Source: Natrinema limicola JCM 13563 | GTDB taxonomy: Archaea; Halobacteriota; Halobacteria; Halobacteriales; Natrialbaceae | NCBI RefSeq assembly: GCF_000337475.1 | Contig: NZ_AOIT01000010.1 | Span: forward strand, 182,377 to 241,705 | Direction: 5' to 3' | DNA: 59,329 nt | Shown: piece after piece, positions 16,590 to 24,499 of the stretch | Numbering within the stretch: the first letter of the stretch is position 1 | Layout: every line of letters begins with the position of its first letter | Notes under the pieces: generated by a model | Seen by the model: only the letters and a program-made list of their open reading frames with translations | Told to the model about the DNA's origin: nothing | Databases searched by the model: none | Position numbers and translations under genes: made by a program

Positions 16590-17390
16590 TCATGTCGTCT
16601 CCGTCTCGGTCGCCGCGTCCGATTCCGCCTCGACCAGTCGCCGCGTGTTTTCGGTTACGTCGCTGTCGTCCGTACCGTGGTCCATGATCGCACTGCCGAC
16701 GAGTAACGCGTCTGCGCCCGCCTCGCGCATCCGTCGTACGTCTTCCGGCGACGAAATCCCGCTCTCGGCGATCAGCGTCACGTCATCCGGTACCTCGGGT
16801 GCCACTGACTCGAAGGTTTCGAGGTCCACCTCGAGTCGTCCTAGATCGCGGTTGTTCACGCCGATGATTTCGGCCCCGGCTGCGAGGGCAGTCTCGAGTT
16901 CATCGCGGTCGTGAACTTCGACCAGCGGCTGAAACCCACGCTCGCGGGCAGCGGCGACGAGACGCTCGAGGTCGTCGACGAATCGCGCGATTAGCAACAG
17001 AAGGTCGGCCTCGACGACGTCCATCCCGGCTTCGTCGAGAACGAAGTCCTTGCGCAAGACGGGGACATCGACGGCCTCCCGAATCCGTTCCAGTGCCTCG
17101 GGTGAGCCGCCGAAGTGTGTCGGCTCAGTGAGCACCGACAGCGCCGTCGCGCCGCCATCGACCATCGCCTGCGCCAACTCGACTGGGTCGTCGTCTCGCG
17201 TCCCGTCGGCTGTCGGACTCGTCGGTTTTACCTCCGCGATCACTGGGACTCGCCCCGCGGCCTCGGCGTCGGCCAGCGCGTCGGGCAGCGAGCGTGCGTC
17301 GACAGAAACGACGCCCTCACCACCCGACCGCTCTCGAGCCGCCTCGAGAATCGACTGCACCGCGGGAGCGAGCTCCGTATCGGAGTTCAT
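16590..17390 (-). CDS. trpC: Indole-3-glycerol-phosphate synthase
   Basis: This 266-residue TIM-barrel enzyme carries [10 protein letters not shown] (Lys55) and [10 protein letters not shown] (Lys114). Also present are [15 protein letters not shown] and the phosphate loop [12 protein letters not shown]. It closes the anthranilate-derived ring to indole-glycerol phosphate. It is the first gene of the operon trpC-trpB-trpA-aroA'. The promoter just upstream has TGTACA at 17394-17399 and 17414-17419. trpD, trpE, trpF and trpG are not in this window. Confidence 0.95.
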   Translation of the reverse strand: MNSDTELAPAVQSILEAARERSGGEGVVSVDARSLPDALADAEAAGRVPVIAEVKPTSPTADGTRDDDPVELAQAMVDGGATALSVLTEPTHFGGSPEALERIREAVDVPVLRKDFVLDEAGMDVVEADLLLLIARFVDDLERLVAAARERGFQPLVEVHDRDELETALAAGAEIIGVNNRDLGRLEVDLETFESVAPEVPDDVTLIAESGISSPEDVRRMREAGADALLVGSAIMDHGTDDSDVTENTRRLVEAESDAATETETT

Positions 17391-17393
17391 TAT

Positions 17394-17419
17394 TGTACAT
17401 CGACGTACTCATATGTACA
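17394..17419 (-). promoter_or_regulatory. trp operon promoter with two TGTACA boxes
   Basis: Two self-complementary TGTACA hexamers lie 20 bp apart, at 17394-17399 and 17414-17419. The second is 24-29 nt upstream of the trpC ATG and is part of TTATGTACATA on the minus strand, exactly where the TATA box of a leaderless mRNA belongs. TGTACA is the TRP box bound by the TrpY repressor of Methanothermobacter. Repression by covering the TATA box would fit. A haloarchaeal TrpY-like protein is inferred, not seen here. Confidence 0.55.
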
Positions 17420-17581
17420 TAAGGCTTGCGCCATCGTGACGCGATCCGGTCTTCCCGAGCGATAGCTGACAGTCTACAAAGTAATCTGAGCGACCGAACG
17501 AGACCATCGAAATCAACGCAACGATCGCTTTCGAGTCGACGCTGCTGTCAGTAGCAAAAGACCGTCTCTGGCGCGGTGCGG

Positions 17582-17995
17582 TTACCGAAGCTGATACGTG
17601 TCGTTCTCGTCGTCTAACTCGTCGAGGAGGATTTCCTCGTCGTCGTCCTTGCCCTCGTCCTCGAGTCGGTCCTGGAGTTCGGTGACGTAGCCTTTGTACT
17701 CGTCGAGTTGTTCCCGAAGGTGTTCGGCCTCGAGTTCCAGTCGCTCGTGTTCGCGGATGAACCGCTTTGGCACTTCGACGGTCGGCGGGAACGAGACCTC
17801 GTCGTCATCGCTCGCGCAGTTCTCGAGGTCGGCTTCGGGGACGACTTCGACCTGGCCGTCGTGTTCGACGAGTTGGTCGACGTAATCCCGGAAAACAGCA
17901 GACAGCGAGATGTCACGCTCGGCGGCGATTTCCTGTAACGCCTCGAACGCGTCCTCGTTGACCCGAAACGAGATGGTCTTGTTCTTGTTCCCCAT
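17582..17995 (-). CDS. Ribbon-helix-helix protein with C-terminal coiled coil
   Basis: Starting at ATG 17995 (MGNKNKTISFRVNEDAF), the protein has 137 residues. The first ~48 form a CopG/Arc-like ribbon-helix-helix: a beta strand KTISFRV, then helices with ISLSAVFRDYVDQL. Residues ~90-125 form a charged coiled coil (REHERLELEAEHLREQLDEY). The tail is acidic. It is probably a dimeric DNA-binding protein. It lies 84 bp downstream of the RPA-associated gene on the same strand, so it may be the last gene of the rpa operon. That placement suggests a link to single-strand DNA metabolism or autoregulation. Confidence 0.8.
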   Translation of the reverse strand: MGNKNKTISFRVNEDAFEALQEIAAERDISLSAVFRDYVDQLVEHDGQVEVVPEADLENCASDDDEVSFPPTVEVPKRFIREHERLELEAEHLREQLDEYKGYVTELQDRLEDEGKDDDEEILLDELDDENDTYQLR

Positions 17996-18079
17996 CGATG
18001 TCCCTAGTCGTCGTTCACGACACTTAACCATTTGTCAGACGGCGGAAAACGGGGCGACTCGAGTCCGGTGGTAGCCGCG

Positions 18080-18721
18080 TTAGACCGTCGCTTCCGCGTC
18101 GTCGTTTCCGACGGTCTCTAAGCTCTCGAGTGCTTGAATTACGTCGTTGCGGTAGTTGATGACCGGCGAGTCGTACTGCTCGTGGGCCATCTGAGCGTAC
18201 TCGTTGGTCGGTGCGGTGGAGGCGCTTTCGGGTGCCTCCTGTTCGCTTTCCCACTCCTCGAAGGCTTCGATGCGATCGAGCGTGCGCTCGGCCGTTTCGA
18301 CGACCCAGCGGTCGCGCGTCTCGTCGTCGACGACCGAGATCGATTCTGGTCGCAGGGAGACGTTGATGGTGCCGTCGTCGGTCTCGTAGGTTCGGGGTTT
18401 GCCGACGATGGAGACGTACGCCGGCGGCTCCGTCTCTCGCAGAACCGAGGCGGCCTCGGGCTGGTACTGCCCGGCGTAGACGAAGAACGTCCCCGTCGGG
18501 TCGACGACCCGGCCGCGCCAGTACTCGCTTTCCTCGCCGACGTCTTCGGTTTCGGTCAAGGTCCCGGAAACGAACACGCGGTTCGCGCGATCGCCCGTTG
18601 GGAGCAACGCGTAGTTCGGTGCGCGCTCGTCGTCGCTCTCTTTGAAGGCGTACGTCGAATCGTTGAATTCCGATGCGAAGACGCGGCGGGCGACTTCGCG
18701 GGTGAGTTCAGACTGGCTCAT
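18080..18721 (-). CDS. rpap3: RPA-associated protein (COG3390 family)
   Basis: This 213-residue protein begins SQSELTREVARRVFASEFN and contains an OB-fold-like core (RVFVSGTLTETEDVG, GTFFVYAGQYQPEA, PPAYVSIVGKPRTYE). The C-terminal helix carries YDSPVINYRNDVIQALE. It is the conserved partner of haloarchaeal RPA, encoded with rpa1 or rpa3 and shown in Haloferax to act together with its cognate RPA. It starts 1 bp after the upstream rpa stop codon, so the two are co-transcribed. The pairing with a single-OB, zinc-finger RPA suggests the rpa3 rather than rpa1 system. Confidence 0.85.
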   Translation of the reverse strand: MSQSELTREVARRVFASEFNDSTYAFKESDDERAPNYALLPTGDRANRVFVSGTLTETEDVGEESEYWRGRVVDPTGTFFVYAGQYQPEAASVLRETEPPAYVSIVGKPRTYETDDGTINVSLRPESISVVDDETRDRWVVETAERTLDRIEAFEEWESEQEAPESASTAPTNEYAQMAHEQYDSPVINYRNDVIQALESLETVGNDDAEATV

Positions 18722-18722
18722 G

Positions 18723-19652
18723 TTACATCGACCTCGCTTTGATCAGCAGTTCCTCTGGATCCGCTGGCCCGCCGAGTTCCTCGACGTCGTCGGCCAGGAC
18801 GTACCGGCCGAACGTCGGCCCCTCGATGCGGTAGTAGGTGCCCACGATGTCCTCGCGGATCTCGTCGGCGACGATGGTCGTGTCCAGCGCGTCCATCGCC
18901 ATCTCTTTTGCTTCCTCGAGACTGAGCCCGGTCAACTCCTCGGTGGCGTCCTTGTCGAAGATGACTTCGTGGGCGTCGATGCCGTCGTCGACGACGGCCT
19001 TGATCCGAAGGTCGAACTCGCCTTCGACCTCGCCGTGTTCGTTACAGCGCCCGTTCTGGAGGACGCGGGTGCAGTCCTCTTCCGGGCAGCGCTTGATGAG
19101 GCCGCTGCCGCGTTGCATGTCGACCAGTGCGCCTTCGACCTCGCTGGTGTCGTTGCCGACCTCTATGTCCTCGTCGAGTTCCTCGATCACCGTCGTCGAG
19201 TTGAGTTTGACCGAGTACCGGCCCTGGTACTCGTCGGTGACGACGTTGCGAAGTTCGTAGACGCCGCCTTCCTCGAGCGCCGGAAGCTCTGATTTCGCCC
19301 ACTTGGTGAACTTGATCGTGCCCGTCGGATCGCCCAGCAGGCCGACCTGTGCGACCGAGTCGCTCCGTGGATCCCAGAGTTCGATGACCTTCGCGGTGAG
19401 GTCGATCCATTCCTCGGGCTCGTCGACGTCCTCGATGGTGGCCGCCTCGCTGTCGCCACCCGAGATGTCCTCACGCTCTAAGCCGGCTTCCTCGAGGTAG
19501 TGATTCGTCACACTCCGGCGTGCCTCGTCCATCGGCACTTTGTACTCGTCGACGAGCGTCGTCAGGCGCTCCTCGACGTCCTCGATGTCGACGTCGATGT
19601 GGTCCGAAAACTGCGCGTGTATGTCGTCCGCGTGCTGTCGTACGTCGCTCAT
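18723..19652 (-). CDS. rpa3: Single-stranded-DNA-binding replication protein A (RPA3-like)
   Basis: This 309-residue protein starts at ATG 19652 (MSDVRQHADDIHAQFSDHID). An SD-like GGAGG lies 9 nt upstream of the start. An N-terminal helical region is followed by an OB fold (~75-160, with DLTAKVIELWDP and GTIKFTKWAKS). A zinc finger (CPEEDC and CNEHGEV, ~195-215) and a C-terminal region with IVGTYYRIEGPTFGRYVL follow. RPA coats single-stranded DNA in replication and repair. The OB-plus-zinc-finger layout and ~310-residue length match haloarchaeal RPA3. It is the first gene of the operon with its associated protein. Confidence 0.9.
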   Translation of the reverse strand: MSDVRQHADDIHAQFSDHIDVDIEDVEERLTTLVDEYKVPMDEARRSVTNHYLEEAGLEREDISGGDSEAATIEDVDEPEEWIDLTAKVIELWDPRSDSVAQVGLLGDPTGTIKFTKWAKSELPALEEGGVYELRNVVTDEYQGRYSVKLNSTTVIEELDEDIEVGNDTSEVEGALVDMQRGSGLIKRCPEEDCTRVLQNGRCNEHGEVEGEFDLRIKAVVDDGIDAHEVIFDKDATEELTGLSLEEAKEMAMDALDTTIVADEIREDIVGTYYRIEGPTFGRYVLADDVEELGGPADPEELLIKARSM

Positions 19653-19710
19653 AGTGTCTCGCCTCCTCTTTGGTTTCACTGGGAGGCATACCGCTGTTCG
19701 CGCCCCATCG

Positions 19711-19720
19711 TATTTAAACT
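19711..19720 (-). promoter_or_regulatory. TATA box of the rpa3 operon
   Basis: AGTTTAAATA on the minus strand is centred about 62 nt upstream of the rpa3 ATG. That implies a 5' leader of about 35 nt, consistent with the GGAGG Shine-Dalgarno sequence found before the start. Confidence 0.5.
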
Positions 19721-19808
19721 GAGGGGAGCGGAGTGAAAGTGAACCGTAGCGAAAGAAACCGCCAGCGTCTCGAGACAGTGATCGTCACCCGTCGAGACAC
19801 CGATCGTC

Positions 19809-20699
19809 CTACTGCTCTGTGACCGCGAGTGCGGCCTCGAGCGCATCGCCGATCGTCTCCGTGCCAGCGTCGTCGACGGCGACCAGCGGCGGGCGGACCT
19901 CGTCGGCGGGAATGACGCCGCGTTCGGCCAGTGCCGTCTTCGTCGCCGGGGCGAAATCGTGGGTCGTACACGCGTCGAACAGCGGTGCGATCGCGTCACA
20001 CTGGAGTTCCCGGCCGTGCTCGTCGTCGGCGCGTTCGAATGCCTCCCGCAGTACCTCGGGGATGACGTTCGACAGGGCGTTGATCCCGCCATCGGCACCC
20101 ATCCGGAGTGCCGGGACTAACAGGGCGTCGTACCCCTGCAGACACAGGAATTCCTCGGGTGTCCTTTCGAGCACCGAGAGGAAATATTCGAGATCGCCGC
20201 TCGAGTCTTTGATCCCGATGATCTCATCGTGTTCTGCGACGGCGGCGACGGTCTCGGGGTCGATGCGCTGGCCGGTACACTGCGGAATATTATAGAGGAG
20301 GACGGGGAGTGAGGACTCCTCGAGGACGGCCTCGAAGAACCGCCGGTTCCCCTCGGGCGCGTTCGCGGTGGTAAAATAGGGTGCAACGATCGCGGCGGCG
20401 TCGGCACCCGCGTCGGCGGCGCGGTCGATCGCCGCGACCGTCTCACCGACGCTCGTTGCGCCGGCACCCGCGATAACCGGAACCGCGGCGTGGTCGACGA
20501 TCGTTTCGACGACGCGGCGGTGCTCGTCGGCCGTCAAACTCGGATACTCGCCGGTCGTCCCGCAGGGAAAGACGGCGTCGATGCCACCATCCTGTAGGTG
20601 TTCGAGCACATCGATGAGTGCCGCGTCATCGATCGATCCGTCGTCGAACGGTGTCACCATTGGACAGGTGATTCCCCGAAGTGCGTCGTGGAGTGCCAT
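19809..20699 (-). CDS. Dihydrodipicolinate synthase-family aldolase (DapA/KDG aldolase-like)
   Basis: This 296-residue class I aldolase of the DapA/NAL superfamily has GTTGEYPSL (47-55), catalytic Tyr136 in LLYNIPQCTG and Schiff-base Lys164 in IGIKDSSGD. Members include 4-hydroxy-tetrahydrodipicolinate synthase (lysine) and 2-keto-3-deoxy-sugar aldolases. No lysine or sugar-catabolism gene is adjacent, so the substrate cannot be settled. It lies upstream of rpa3 on the same strand but 156 bp away, with its own promoter region beyond 20699. Confidence 0.85.
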   Translation of the reverse strand: MALHDALRGITCPMVTPFDDGSIDDAALIDVLEHLQDGGIDAVFPCGTTGEYPSLTADEHRRVVETIVDHAAVPVIAGAGATSVGETVAAIDRAADAGADAAAIVAPYFTTANAPEGNRRFFEAVLEESSLPVLLYNIPQCTGQRIDPETVAAVAEHDEIIGIKDSSGDLEYFLSVLERTPEEFLCLQGYDALLVPALRMGADGGINALSNVIPEVLREAFERADDEHGRELQCDAIAPLFDACTTHDFAPATKTALAERGVIPADEVRPPLVAVDDAGTETIGDALEAALAVTEQ

Positions 20700-20773
20700 G
20701 TCTGTGTGAGATGTGAGACCACGCCAAAATCGTTGTTATCGGTGGTCCACGATCGAGGCCCGCTGCGTCGAGC

Positions 20774-20800
20774 CGTCCGACAGTATATGTGTCCGGCAGT
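20774..20800. repeat. Pair of TGTCCGRCAGT-type 11-mers upstream of a small gene
   Basis: CGTCCGACAGT at 20774-20784 and TGTCCGGCAGT at 20790-20800 are direct repeats 16 bp apart. They lie in the spacer between the divergent aldolase and the 103-residue gene. They match the dispersed 11-mer found in other intergenic regions of this window. Confidence 0.45.
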
Positions 20801-20813
20801 CGAACGGACGCAT

Positions 20814-21125
20814 ATGGCGGATCGGCGTCGGCTCGAGCGATTCGTGCGCTCGACGCTGCAGGGCGCAGGTGAGCAGTTCGAGGAGCTTCGCAGATCGACC
20901 GACGAGCAACTCGAGGAGGCCCGCGAGGCATACGAGATGGCGAAACACGCGCGTCAGTTGCCGACCGATGAGGCGGGACGGGCGAAAATCGTCTGTCGGC
21001 GCTACGCCCAACAACGGGCGGCGAAGCTCGACGACGAGTACCGACCGGCCTGTTATGAGGCGGGCCACCCTGACTGTGAGGGGTGTGCAGAAGACGTCCG
21101 CAACGGCCGAATCGAGACCTGGTGA
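20814..21125 (+). CDS. Small conserved haloarchaeal protein (DUF7091-like)
   Basis: The best start is ATG 20814 (MADRRRLERFVRSTLQGAGE), giving 103 residues; the frame upstream overlaps the divergent aldolase and has the wrong composition. The chain is helical and charged, with C-terminal cysteines in CYEAGHPDCEGCAEDV that could bind a metal. I think this is the family called DUF7091, found next to sugar nucleotidyltransferase genes. The decayed guanylyltransferase begins 1 bp after this stop codon, so they were once one operon. Confidence 0.75.
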   Translation: MADRRRLERFVRSTLQGAGEQFEELRRSTDEQLEEAREAYEMAKHARQLPTDEAGRAKIVCRRYAQQRAAKLDDEYRPACYEAGHPDCEGCAEDVRNGRIETW

Positions 21126-21126
21126 G

Positions 21127-21686
21127 ATGGATCGTCCCGTCGTCGCCTGCGTGCTGGCGGCGGGATCGGGAGTCGATTGTATCCTGCGAGCCGACGTGAT
21201 CGGTCCACACAGTTGCGGTCGCTCGTCGGCGAGCGCTCGTTGCTCGCATGGACAATGGACCGAACGGCGTTTGCCGACGAACAGTACGTCCTGACCCGCG
21301 AGTCGTTTGCCGACACAGTCTCCGAGCACGCACCAAAAGCGGGCGTGCTGGTCGAACCGGCCGGAAAAGACACCGGGCCGGCGCTGGTCTATTCGGCCTA
21401 GCGGCTCCGCAAGCAGTTCGACACGGAGCCGGTCTTGGTCTGTCTCCCCAGTGACCACTACGTTGCCGACGACGCGGCGTTCACAACACGGCTCGAGCGC
21501 GCCGCCGAGATCGCCGTCGAAACAGGCGGGGAACGTCGTCGCTGCACCCGACGCCCACGTCTCGCTGCTCGAGGTCGACGAGCTGATCGTGGCGGCGTTC
21601 GAGAATCGACTTCTTATCGCCCCGCGCAGCGAGTACGCGATGTGGTTGATCGCTTGTGCCATCGGGACGCTTTCCAACACGTCTGA
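21127..21686 (+). pseudogene. Decayed mannose-1-phosphate guanylyltransferase
   Basis: The ATG at 21127 opens with the nucleotidyltransferase start (MDRPVVACVLAAGSG). The frame shifts after about 15 codons, and YPASRRDR continues in another frame. That frame carries the typical LVEPAGKDTGPALVYSA, hits an in-frame TAG at 21399-21401, and resumes with LVCLPSDHYVADDAAF. After VETGG, roughly 200 codons of the usual sequence are missing and the C-terminal NVVAAPDAHVSLLEVDELIV appears in a third frame. A last shift leads to RVRDVVDRLCHRDAFQHV. Frameshifts, a stop and a large deletion make it non-functional. GDP-mannose synthesis would need another copy. Confidence 0.88.
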
Positions 21687-21773
21687 CAATACATCACACG
21701 CCGGCTACGCTCAAGTAGTTTCACCGACTGTTGTTTGCCAATAAAAAATCGATTCAGAATTCGTTCGCGGTTG

Positions 21774-21974
21774 TTAGGCTAGCTTGGCCTCGGTGCCACC
21801 GTTTGACGGCCACAGCGCCCAGATGAGGACCGCACCGATGAGTGCCAGTCCCAGTGCGCCCGTCTCTACGACGGACAGCCTGATACCGAACCACGAGAGC
21901 ACCGTTCGCAACTCGACGATCAGTGGCGTCAGAAACGCCATGATGACGAGGAGTCCGCCCTTCGAGATCCGCAT
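21774..21974 (-). CDS. Small membrane subunit or accessory protein of the ba3-type oxidase
   Basis: This 66-residue protein has two predicted membrane helices (residues ~6-28 and ~36-56). It starts 1 bp after the stop of oxidase subunit I, on the same strand. Tiny hydrophobic proteins accompany haloarchaeal ba3 oxidases (Cba operons). No cofactor ligands are visible, so a structural or assembly role is likely. I cannot say which Cba letter it corresponds to. Confidence 0.7.
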   Translation of the reverse strand: MRISKGGLLVIMAFLTPLIVELRTVLSWFGIRLSVVETGALGLALIGAVLIWALWPSNGGTEAKLA

Positions 21975-21975
21975 A

Positions 21976-23712
21976 CTAGGGCATCACCCCACGCACGGAC
22001 TCGAGGACGAGGCTCGGGTCGGCAACGACGCTTGGCTTCCAGGGGTCGATGCCGGGGCCGAACAGCCCACCGGCGTCGATGATGCTCGCAAGCGGGAGCG
22101 AGTAGGCGATGATCACGAGGACGACGGCGATCGAGGTCCAGAGCTTGAGGTTATCGATGATCACCGGCGCGTCCTCGGGGCCAGAGAGCGTGCCAGCATA
22201 GGTGTTGTCCGGAATCGCATCGCTGGTGGAGCCACCGATGGTGGTCAGGACCATGTTCGTGATGAACAGGTACACCGAGAGAGTCAGCAACGCCGCGCCC
22301 AGAGCGACCTGTGCGTCGATCTCAGCGACGGTCCCGACGGCGGGCTCGAAGTCGAAGCCCTGATACTGCGGCTCGGCAGTCCGGCGAGGCATCCCGAACA
22401 GCCCGGCCCGGTGCATCGCGTTCGACATGAAGGTCATGCCGATAAACCACAGCACGACCTGGACCAGCCCGAGCGAACGGTTCCAGATCTCTTTGCCGGT
22501 CAGCTGTGGGATGAACCAGTAGGACGCCGCCATGAAGGTCAACGCGGCGGCGGTACCGACGGTGAGGTGGAAGTGACCGACGACCCACCAGGAGTTGTGG
22601 ACGAGGTAGTTGATGCTCAGACCGGCGTTGATCATGCCGGAGAAGCCACCCGCGGCGAACATCAGTCCTGCAAGCGCCATCCCGGTAAACGCCGGGTCGC
22701 GCCATGGAAGTGCTTTGAGCCAGCTGAGATAGCCCTTACCGCCGCGCTGGCGCGCGCCGTGTTCCATGCTGGCGACGACGGTAAACGCGGTCAGCAGGCT
22801 CGGCAACAGCAGAAACATCGTGTTCGTCATCGCGATGAACTTGAACCCTTCCGCGATGCCGGGATCCAGATACTGGTGGTGGATCCCGACTGGCGTCGAC
22901 AGGATCAGAAACAGCACGAAGACGACGCGTGCGAGCGGATCGCTGAACAGCTTGCCACCGGAGAGCTTCGGCAGCATGGTGTACCACAGCATGTACGCCG
23001 GCATCAGCCAGAAGTACACGACTGGGTGGCCGAAGAACCAGAACAGCGTCCGGGTGAGCAGCGGGTTAACGGAGTCGATGATTCCCAGCGACCACGGGAG
23101 CAGGAATGCGAGGATCGAGATGGCGACACCGATCGAGCTGAGATACCAGAACAGCATCGTCGTCAACGCCATGAACGTCGGCAGCGGGATCCGTTCGTCG
23201 GGATTGTCCTTCTTCCAGGCCCACCATGTCCGGAACCAGTCGAAGCCGGCGAGCCAGGTACCGACAACGAACAGAACGAAGCCCACATAAAACGCCGGAT
23301 GGGCCTGAAACGGCGAATAAAACGTATACAGGACGTCGGCGTTCATTGGAATCTGGTCGACGACGCCACCGAGGATCGAGACGCCGACCAGGAGCGTTCC
23401 GATCATCATTATTGCGTACCAGCCCCACGTAAAGCGGATGTCTTTGACACCGCGATCGAGGCTAGTCGTTACTGCCCAGGTGAAGATCCCCACAAGGAAG
23501 AAAATCGTGAACGTGATCACCAGCAAGACGCCGTGGGCCGTCAACACGGTGTAGTAGTCCTGCGATGGGATGAACCGCAAGACGTTCGTTCGGTGCAGGC
23601 CCTGGATGAGCCCAAGCGTCCCGCCGATCGTCAGCGCGAGGAAGGAACTCCAGAGTATGGCTCTGATTACGCGTGCCTCCTTCGGGAACTGGTCGATGTA
23701 GGCGTTACGCAT
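21976..23712 (-). CDS. cbaA: Haem-copper oxidase subunit I, ba3 type
   Basis: The start is taken as ATG 23712 (MRNAYIDQF) because GGAGG at 23721-23725 lies 8 nt upstream; the ATG at 23718 is only 2 nt from it. The 578-residue, multi-helix protein has low-spin haem ligands His60 (TVLTAHGVLL) and His382, high-spin ligand His380 (VVGHFHLTVG), and CuB ligands His229, His278 and His279. Tyr233 in GHPVVYF is the His-Tyr cross-link partner. It lacks the A-type XGHPEV glutamate, as B-type (ba3) oxidases do. It reduces O2 to water and pumps protons. It overlaps the end of subunit II by 8 bp. Confidence 0.95.
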   Translation of the reverse strand: MRNAYIDQFPKEARVIRAILWSSFLALTIGGTLGLIQGLHRTNVLRFIPSQDYYTVLTAHGVLLVITFTIFFLVGIFTWAVTTSLDRGVKDIRFTWGWYAIMMIGTLLVGVSILGGVVDQIPMNADVLYTFYSPFQAHPAFYVGFVLFVVGTWLAGFDWFRTWWAWKKDNPDERIPLPTFMALTTMLFWYLSSIGVAISILAFLLPWSLGIIDSVNPLLTRTLFWFFGHPVVYFWLMPAYMLWYTMLPKLSGGKLFSDPLARVVFVLFLILSTPVGIHHQYLDPGIAEGFKFIAMTNTMFLLLPSLLTAFTVVASMEHGARQRGGKGYLSWLKALPWRDPAFTGMALAGLMFAAGGFSGMINAGLSINYLVHNSWWVVGHFHLTVGTAAALTFMAASYWFIPQLTGKEIWNRSLGLVQVVLWFIGMTFMSNAMHRAGLFGMPRRTAEPQYQGFDFEPAVGTVAEIDAQVALGAALLTLSVYLFITNMVLTTIGGSTSDAIPDNTYAGTLSGPEDAPVIIDNLKLWTSIAVVLVIIAYSLPLASIIDAGGLFGPGIDPWKPSVVADPSLVLESVRGVMP

Positions 23713-24499
23713 CGCCATCACCTCCTTCGGTTGCGTTGGTGACCGTGAGCGTATCACTTTCCTCGTGGCCGTCGACGGTCACCGTCCAGTCGTGATCGCC
23801 TGTTCCAAGGTCAGTCGTGTCGACCGCGAACTCGACGGTTTCGCTGCCGTGTGCGGGCACCGTGACGTCTTGCTCGAGTGACTGCTGATCGCCGATCTCG
23901 AGGGTTGCGGTCGTTTCGAGGTCGTAGTTCATGTCGTTGCTGACAGTGGTGTTGATCGTCGTCTGGTTGCCGAGCTGGGCTTCGTCGGACGCGTCGGTCG
24001 ACAGCTCGGTCAGATCGAACTCGTCTTGCGGAACAACGTTCAGTTTCCCTTCCATCGTGTGGTGATATGCACCACAGTACTCGTTGCAGAGAATGCCGTA
24101 CTCGCCGGGTTCGTCGAACTCGACGGTCATCTCTGAGATCTGTCCAGGGACGACCATCGTGTTCACGTTCGTCCCGGCGACGGTGAAGCTGTGTGTCACG
24201 TCTCGGCTCGTTACGTAAAACGTCACGGTGCTGTTCGCCGGCACCGTGATCTCGCTTGGCGTGTACGTCCACGCCTGAGCGACGACGGCCGCCTCGTATT
24301 CGTTTTCACCGACGTGTGTGACACCGGGGTCGTTGAACCGCTCGTCGTCGTTGATCGTGTCCGGATCGATGGAACCTCCATCGTCGTCGATCATCGCGAT
24401 ACCAGGGCCGACTGCCCCGTACGTGACCGTCGCGATGAAACCAACGATTAACACCATCGACACGGCAAGCCAGGTCTTTTCGTAGGTGTGAATGTTCAT
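23705..24499 (-). CDS. cbaB: ba3 oxidase subunit II (CuA) with extra C-terminal CARDB-like domain
   Basis: The 264-residue protein has one N-terminal membrane helix (~10-32) and a cupredoxin domain (~65-157). The CuA ligands are His103, Cys138, Glu140, Cys142, His146 and Met149 (CNEYCGAYHHTM). Electrons enter here, probably from halocyanin, and pass to subunit I. Residues ~174-255 form an additional beta-rich domain (LGNQTTINTTVSNDMNYD, VPAHGSETVEFAVDTTD). It resembles the CARDB/Ig-like adhesion fold and is absent from the minimal ~160-residue ba3 subunit II. It would lie outside the cell. It overlaps the upstream small subunit by 4 bp. Confidence 0.92.
   Translation of the reverse strand: MNIHTYEKTWLAVSMVLIVGFIATVTYGAVGPGIAMIDDDGGSIDPDTINDDERFNDPGVTHVGENEYEAAVVAQAWTYTPSEITVPANSTVTFYVTSRDVTHSFTVAGTNVNTMVVPGQISEMTVEFDEPGEYGILCNEYCGAYHHTMEGKLNVVPQDEFDLTELSTDASDEAQLGNQTTINTTVSNDMNYDLETTATLEIGDQQSLEQDVTVPAHGSETVEFAVDTTDLGTGDHDWTVTVDGHEESDTLTVTNATEGGDGDA
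23720..23727 (-). promoter_or_regulatory. Shine-Dalgarno sequence deciding the cbaA start
   Basis: AAGGAGGT on the minus strand lies inside the last codons of subunit II, 8 nt before the ATG at 23712. It indicates re-initiation of ribosomes within the operon. It argues against the in-frame ATGs at 23718 and 23757. Confidence 0.65.

Noticed and set aside
17466-17551. CTGACAG and CTGTCAG arms ~80 bp apart upstream of trpC, considered as a fifth palindromic-repeat copy
   Set aside because: Spacing and short arms fit, but the inner sequence lacks the GACCGCGACC core and the end sequences, so chance cannot be excluded.
21784-23742. 652-codon open frame on the plus strand opposite the ba3 oxidase subunit I gene
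   Set aside because: It is antisense to a gene with all haem and copper ligands. Its product is an Arg/Asp/Gln-rich hydrophilic string with no domain. Long antisense frames arise from the GC-rich third codon positions.
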